Shown here piece after piece: positions 60,632 through 64,000 of a stretch of 64,000 bases of DNA (the stretch's first letter is position 1; each line of letters opens with the position of its first letter). Source of the stretch: Hydrogenophilales bacterium 16-64-40 (lineage in GTDB: Bacteria; Pseudomonadota; Gammaproteobacteria; Burkholderiales; Thiobacillaceae); assembly GCA_002256995.1 (NCBI GenBank), contig NCGX01000022.1, positions 1 through 64,000 on the forward strand, read 5' to 3'. The notes below the pieces were generated by a model. The model was given only the letters and a program-made list of their open reading frames with translations, was not told where the DNA came from and made no database searches. Made by a program: the position numbers and the translations under genes.

Positions 60632-63314
60632 TGCCGGCGAATCCCCCGTCCACTGGCATGGCCTTGACAGCGAGGCGGCCGCCGCGCAGCTCGGCAGCGA
60701 CCTCGATCAGGGGCTGACTGCCGAAGCCGCTGCAGCCCGGCTGGCGCAGGCCGGACCCAACGCCCTGCAGGAGACCGGCAGGCGCCACCCGCTCGTCATG
60801 CTGGCGTCGCAGTTCACCGATTTCATGATCCTGGTGCTGATCGCCGCCGCGATCATCGCCGGCTTCATCGGCGAGCCGCAGGACGCCATCGCCATCATGG
60901 TCATCGTTTTCCTCAACGGCATCCTCGGCTTCGTCCAGGAATACCGCGCCGAGCGCGCGATGGCGGCGCTGAAGAAGATGGCCAGCCCGCAGGCCCGGGT
61001 GATCCGCGACGGCCAGCCCGGCCTGATCGACGCGGTCGATCTGGTGCCCGGCGACCTGGTGGAACTCGAAGCCGGCAACATCCTGCCGGCCGACCTGCGC
61101 CTGACCGAACTGGCCGCGCTCAAGGTCGACGAATCGGCGCTCACCGGCGAATCGCAGGCGGTCGACAAGCAGCTCGCAAGCCTGGAACAAACCGACCTGC
61201 CGCTCGGCGACCGCTTCAACCTGGCCTACAAGGGGACGGTAGTGACCTACGGCCGCGCGCGCGGCCTGGTGGTGGCGACCGGGATGAAGACCGAGCTGGG
61301 GAAGATCGCCGCGCTGCTGTCCGGCGAATCCGGCAAGACGCCGCTGCAGAAGCGGTTGGCGCGCTTCGGCCGGCATCTGGCGCTGGTGGTGCTGGCGATC
61401 TGCGTCATCATTTTTGTCGCCGGCTGGCTGCGCGGCGAGCCGCCGCTGCTGATGCTGCTCACCGCGATCAGCCTGGCCGTCGCCGCCATCCCCGAGGCGC
61501 TGCCGGCGGTGGTCACCATTTCGCTCGCGCTGGGGGCGGCGCGCCTGGTCAAGCAGAACGCGCTGATCCGCCGCCTGCCCGCAGTGGAAACGCTCGGTTC
61601 GGTCACCTATATCTGCTCAGACAAGACCGGCACACTGACGTTGAACCAGATGCAGGTCGACCGGGTGCTGGCCGCGGGCGAGACCCGTTCCGGGCTGCAG
61701 GGCGCATACGATTCCACACGCACTCAAGCGCGTAGTGGATCGGAGTCCTTTAGGGCCGAGGGCGCGCCGTGGCGTGAAATGGGCCTCGTCATGGCGCTAT
61801 GCAACGACGCCGTGGCCAACGCCGACGGCAAGCTGGCCGGCGACCCCACCGAGACCGCGCTGCTCGACGCCGCGCAGGCGGCCGGATTCGACAAGGCCAT
61901 GCTGCAGCAGTCGCTGCCGCGCGTGGCGGAGCTTCCATTCGATTCCGATCGCGCCCGCATGAGCACGCTGCATCGCGACGGTGGGACGGTGCTGATGCTG
62001 GTCAAGGGCGCCCCCGAAGGCGTGCTGGCGCTGTGTATCGACCAAGTTGCCGCGGGGGGCACGACGACCATCGATCAGGCCGCGCTGCAGGACGAGGCCG
62101 AACAGCTGGCCGCGCAGGGCCTGCGCGTGCTGGCTTTCGCGCTGAAGCGGCTGCCGGCGGTGCCGGACGCGCTCGACGCCGCCACGCTGGAGGCTGGCCT
62201 CAGCTTCATCGGGCTGGCCGGCCTGATCGATCCGCCGCGTCCCGAGGCCGCCGAAGCGGTGGCCGCGTGTAAGACCGCCGGCATCGTCCCGGTGATGATC
62301 ACCGGCGACCATCCCGCCACCGCGCGCGCCATCGCAAGCCGGCTCGGCATCATCGAGGACGGCGGCCGCGTGCTCACCGGCAGCGAGCTGGCGCGATTGA
62401 GCCTAGCGGAATTCGAGCACGAGGTGGAATCGGTGCGGGTCTACGCCCGCATCAACCCCGAGCAGAAGATCAAGATCGTGCAGGCGTTGCAGGACCAGGG
62501 CGAGTTCGTCGCGATGACCGGCGACGGCGTCAACGACGCGCCGGCGCTGAAGATGGCCGACATCGGCGTCGCCATGGGAAAGGGGGGCACGGACGTGGCG
62601 CGCGAGGCGGCGGCGATGACGCTGCTGGACGACAACTTCGCCACCATCGTCCATGCGGTGCGCGAAGGCCGCCGCATCTTCGACAACATCCGCAAGTTCG
62701 TCAAATACACGATGACGAGCAACTCGGGCGAGATCTGGACCATCTTCCTCGCGCCCTTTCTCGGCCTGCCGATCCCGCTGCTGCCGATCCACATTTTATG
62801 GATCAACCTGGTCACCGACGGCCTGCCGGGGCTCGCGCTCGCCAATGAACACGCCGAGCGCAACCTCATGCAGCGGCCGCCGCGCCCGCCGAAGGAAAGC
62901 ATCTTCGCCCACGGCATGTGGCAGCACATCCTGTGGGTGGGCTTGCTGATGGGCGGGGTGTCGCTGCTGACGCAGGCCTGGGCGATCCATACCGGTTCCG
63001 CGCACTGGCAGAGCATGGTGTTCACGGTGCTGACGCTGTCGCAGCTGGGCCATGTGCTGGCGATCCGCTCCGAGCGCGAATCGCTGTTCAGCCAGGGCGT
63101 GTTGTCCAATCGGCTGCTCGTCGGCGCGCTGCTGCTCACTTTCGCCCTGCAGATGGCGGTGCTCTACGTGCCCTGGCTCAATCCGATCTTCAAGACCGAA
63201 CCCTTGAGTCTTGGCGAGCTGGCCGCATGCCTGGCGCTGTCGTCGGTGGTGTTTTTCGGGGTGGAAATCGAGAAGTGGCTGGCGCGGCGCGGCTGGCTGT
63301 ACCGCGCCGCGTAG
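60621..63314 (+). CDS. Ca2+-type P-type ATPase carrying an in-frame repeat insertion
   Basis: An 897-residue P2A-type pump: ESALTGESQAVDKQ in the actuator domain, M4 motif SLAVAAIPEALPAVVTISLA, phosphorylation site CSDKTGTLTLNQM, nucleotide domain VKGAPEGVLAL and hinge TGDGVNDAPALKM. Residues ~362-379 (AYDSTRTQARSGSESFRA), shortly after the phosphorylation motif in the N-domain, come from the 52-bp palindromic repeat also found in the YheT-like gene. The frame is kept, so the pump is probably active. It is coupled to the CaCA exchanger. Confidence 0.94.
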   Translation: MATDAGESPVHWHGLDSEAAAAQLGSDLDQGLTAEAAAARLAQAGPNALQETGRRHPLVMLASQFTDFMILVLIAAAIIAGFIGEPQDAIAIMVIVFLNGILGFVQEYRAERAMAALKKMASPQARVIRDGQPGLIDAVDLVPGDLVELEAGNILPADLRLTELAALKVDESALTGESQAVDKQLASLEQTDLPLGDRFNLAYKGTVVTYGRARGLVVATGMKTELGKIAALLSGESGKTPLQKRLARFGRHLALVVLAICVIIFVAGWLRGEPPLLMLLTAISLAVAAIPEALPAVVTISLALGAARLVKQNALIRRLPAVETLGSVTYICSDKTGTLTLNQMQVDRVLAAGETRSGLQGAYDSTRTQARSGSESFRAEGAPWREMGLVMALCNDAVANADGKLAGDPTETALLDAAQAAGFDKAMLQQSLPRVAELPFDSDRARMSTLHRDGGTVLMLVKGAPEGVLALCIDQVAAGGTTTIDQAALQDEAEQLAAQGLRVLAFALKRLPAVPDALDAATLEAGLSFIGLAGLIDPPRPEAAEAVAACKTAGIVPVMITGDHPATARAIASRLGIIEDGGRVLTGSELARLSLAEFEHEVESVRVYARINPEQKIKIVQALQDQGEFVAMTGDGVNDAPALKMADIGVAMGKGGTDVAREAAAMTLLDDNFATIVHAVREGRRIFDNIRKFVKYTMTSNSGEIWTIFLAPFLGLPIPLLPIHILWINLVTDGLPGLALANEHAERNLMQRPPRPPKESIFAHGMWQHILWVGLLMGGVSLLTQAWAIHTGSAHWQSMVFTVLTLSQLGHVLAIRSERESLFSQGVLSNRLLVGALLLTFALQMAVLYVPWLNPIFKTEPLSLGELAACLALSSVVFFGVEIEKWLARRGWLYRAA
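61704..61755. repeat. 52-bp palindromic element, copy B, inside the P-type ATPase gene
   Basis: It matches copy A (25940-25991) at 48 of 52 positions. Arms GATTCC/GGAGTC flank a CCAC..GTGG core. Here it is translated from the plus strand, whereas copy A is translated from its complement. Confidence 0.85.
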
Positions 63315-63323
63315 CGCGGCGGC

Positions 63324-63797
63324 TCAGAGCTCCGACAGCGGCTTTTGCGCAGCCTGGGTGTCGACCGCGCCCATGTGCGCGATCAGCGCCGCCAGATCCT
63401 GGTTGAGGCGCGCAAGCGCAGCGTCGGGCAACTGGCCGAGCGCGTGCGTGAGGATGCCGGTCTGGGGCTGCGGCGCTCGTTCGAGCGCCTGCTCCCCCGC
63501 GGCGGTGAGATATAGCTGCACCACGCGCTGGTCGACATGGTTGCGTTCGCGTCGGATCAGCCCGGCCTTTTCGATCTTGTCGAGCAGGTTGCTGGCGGTC
63601 GAGGCGTGGATCGACAGGGCCTGCGCCAACTCGGACACTTTCATGCCGGGATGCTCGCGCAACGCGGCCATCGCCCAGATCTGCGCGCCGCTGACGCCGC
63701 AGGCCTTTTCCACCGCCTTGAAATGCTGGCGCACGGCGCCGAAAATCATGCGGAACTGGCGCAGGGCCTCGCTGGCGGCGGGGGTGTTTGAACTCAA
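63324..63797 (-). CDS. MarR-family transcriptional regulator
   Basis: A 157-residue winged-helix regulator with the MarR recognition region HPGMKVSELAQALSIHASTA, followed by SNLLDKIEKAGLIRRERNHVDQR (wing) and LYLTAAGEQALERA. MarR proteins usually repress neighbouring genes in response to small ligands or oxidants. It is convergent to the ATPase gene. The partial gene at 63843 lies upstream on the same strand. Confidence 0.93.
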   Translation of the reverse strand: MSSNTPAASEALRQFRMIFGAVRQHFKAVEKACGVSGAQIWAMAALREHPGMKVSELAQALSIHASTASNLLDKIEKAGLIRRERNHVDQRVVQLYLTAAGEQALERAPQPQTGILTHALGQLPDAALARLNQDLAALIAHMGAVDTQAAQKPLSEL

Positions 63798-63842
63798 GGC
63801 GTGATCTCCGGATGCGGCAAAGCGCTCATCATCGCAGGAATC

Positions 63843-64000
63843 TCAGCTTGCCGTGGCCATGACCTGCTGCCACAGCATCTTCACCGCATCGCGCACGCTT
63901 TCCACCGCGGGCAGTGGCACCCGCGCATAGTCCGCGCCGCTGAGCTTGATCGCGTGCTGCTGGCGGCGCAGTTCACGGTAGGCGTCGGCAGCAGCCTCGG
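63843..64000 (-). CDS. C-terminal part of an unidentified protein (runs off the window)
   Basis: The minus strand is open from base 64000 to a TGA at 63845-63843 and encodes about 51 residues including AYRELRRQQHAIKLSGADYA and VESVRDAVKMLWQQVMATAS. It has the codon bias of the neighbours and is followed by the MarR gene. I do not recognise the family. Confidence 0.6.
   Translation of the reverse strand, partial: EAAADAYRELRRQQHAIKLSGADYARVPLPAVESVRDAVKMLWQQVMATAS

Overview
The window is GC-rich, closely packed bacterial chromosome. It looks like a betaproteobacterium: Coq7-type ubiquinone hydroxylase, YjgA, a TRAP transporter, a complete Mrp antiporter operon, SoxW-like thioredoxins and many 1-4 nt gene overlaps. 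A Thiobacillus/Nitrosomonadales-like host is my guess from gene content; there is no rRNA or tRNA here to prove it.

Layout. 1-7.7 kb: the start of glyA, a TRAP solute-binding protein, coq7, glpK-glpD (glycerol use), a 42-residue basic protein, a Mut7-C RNase, a cytochrome c lipoprotein and DUF302. 7.7-17.5 kb, mostly minus: DUF2288-YgiQ, an FKBP, a pmbA-GDSL-TRAP(QM) operon, yjgA, a putative metallopeptidase, EI24 and mogA. 17.6-25.1 kb: an exported thioredoxin and propeller-like protein, corA, a PhnD-like binding protein coupled to a GGDEF-EAL protein, and a phosphohexomutase. 25.1-34.4 kb: a YheT hydrolase, an NTF2-like protein, a pseudouridine synthase paralogue, a dienelactone hydrolase with folE, a Usp, tatD, BI-1, and slipin-NfeD. 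34.5-41.2 kb: an OmpA lipoprotein and mrpACDEFG.

41.6-49.6 kb is the most unusual part. After a PfkB kinase there is a -24/-12 (sigma-54) promoter, then a very Gly-rich secreted protein with an (NSD)n tract, a small secreted protein, a periplasmic C39 peptidase and another Asn/Gln-rich secreted protein. Facing them on the minus strand are a coiled-coil plus beta-barrel outer-membrane protein and a sigma-54 activator. The parts match the Fap functional-amyloid logic (secreted subunits, C39 FapD, coiled-coil FapF pore, sigma-54 control), but the main subunit does not resemble FapC. Two of the small proteins carry a double-glycine-leader-like motif at the same distance from the N-terminus.

49.9-64 kb: a double thioredoxin, MscS, a lower-GC island with a DUF262-HEPN pair followed by a ParDE-like toxin-antitoxin pair, DUF502, a decayed antiporter, and an ion-transport cluster (two P-type ATPases, a CaCA exchanger, DUF2062) ending at a MarR regulator and a partial gene.

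A second theme is palindromic repeats inside genes. A 52-bp element occurs in frame in two unrelated genes in opposite orientations, and two other palindromes have supplied new C-termini to TatD and MrpD.
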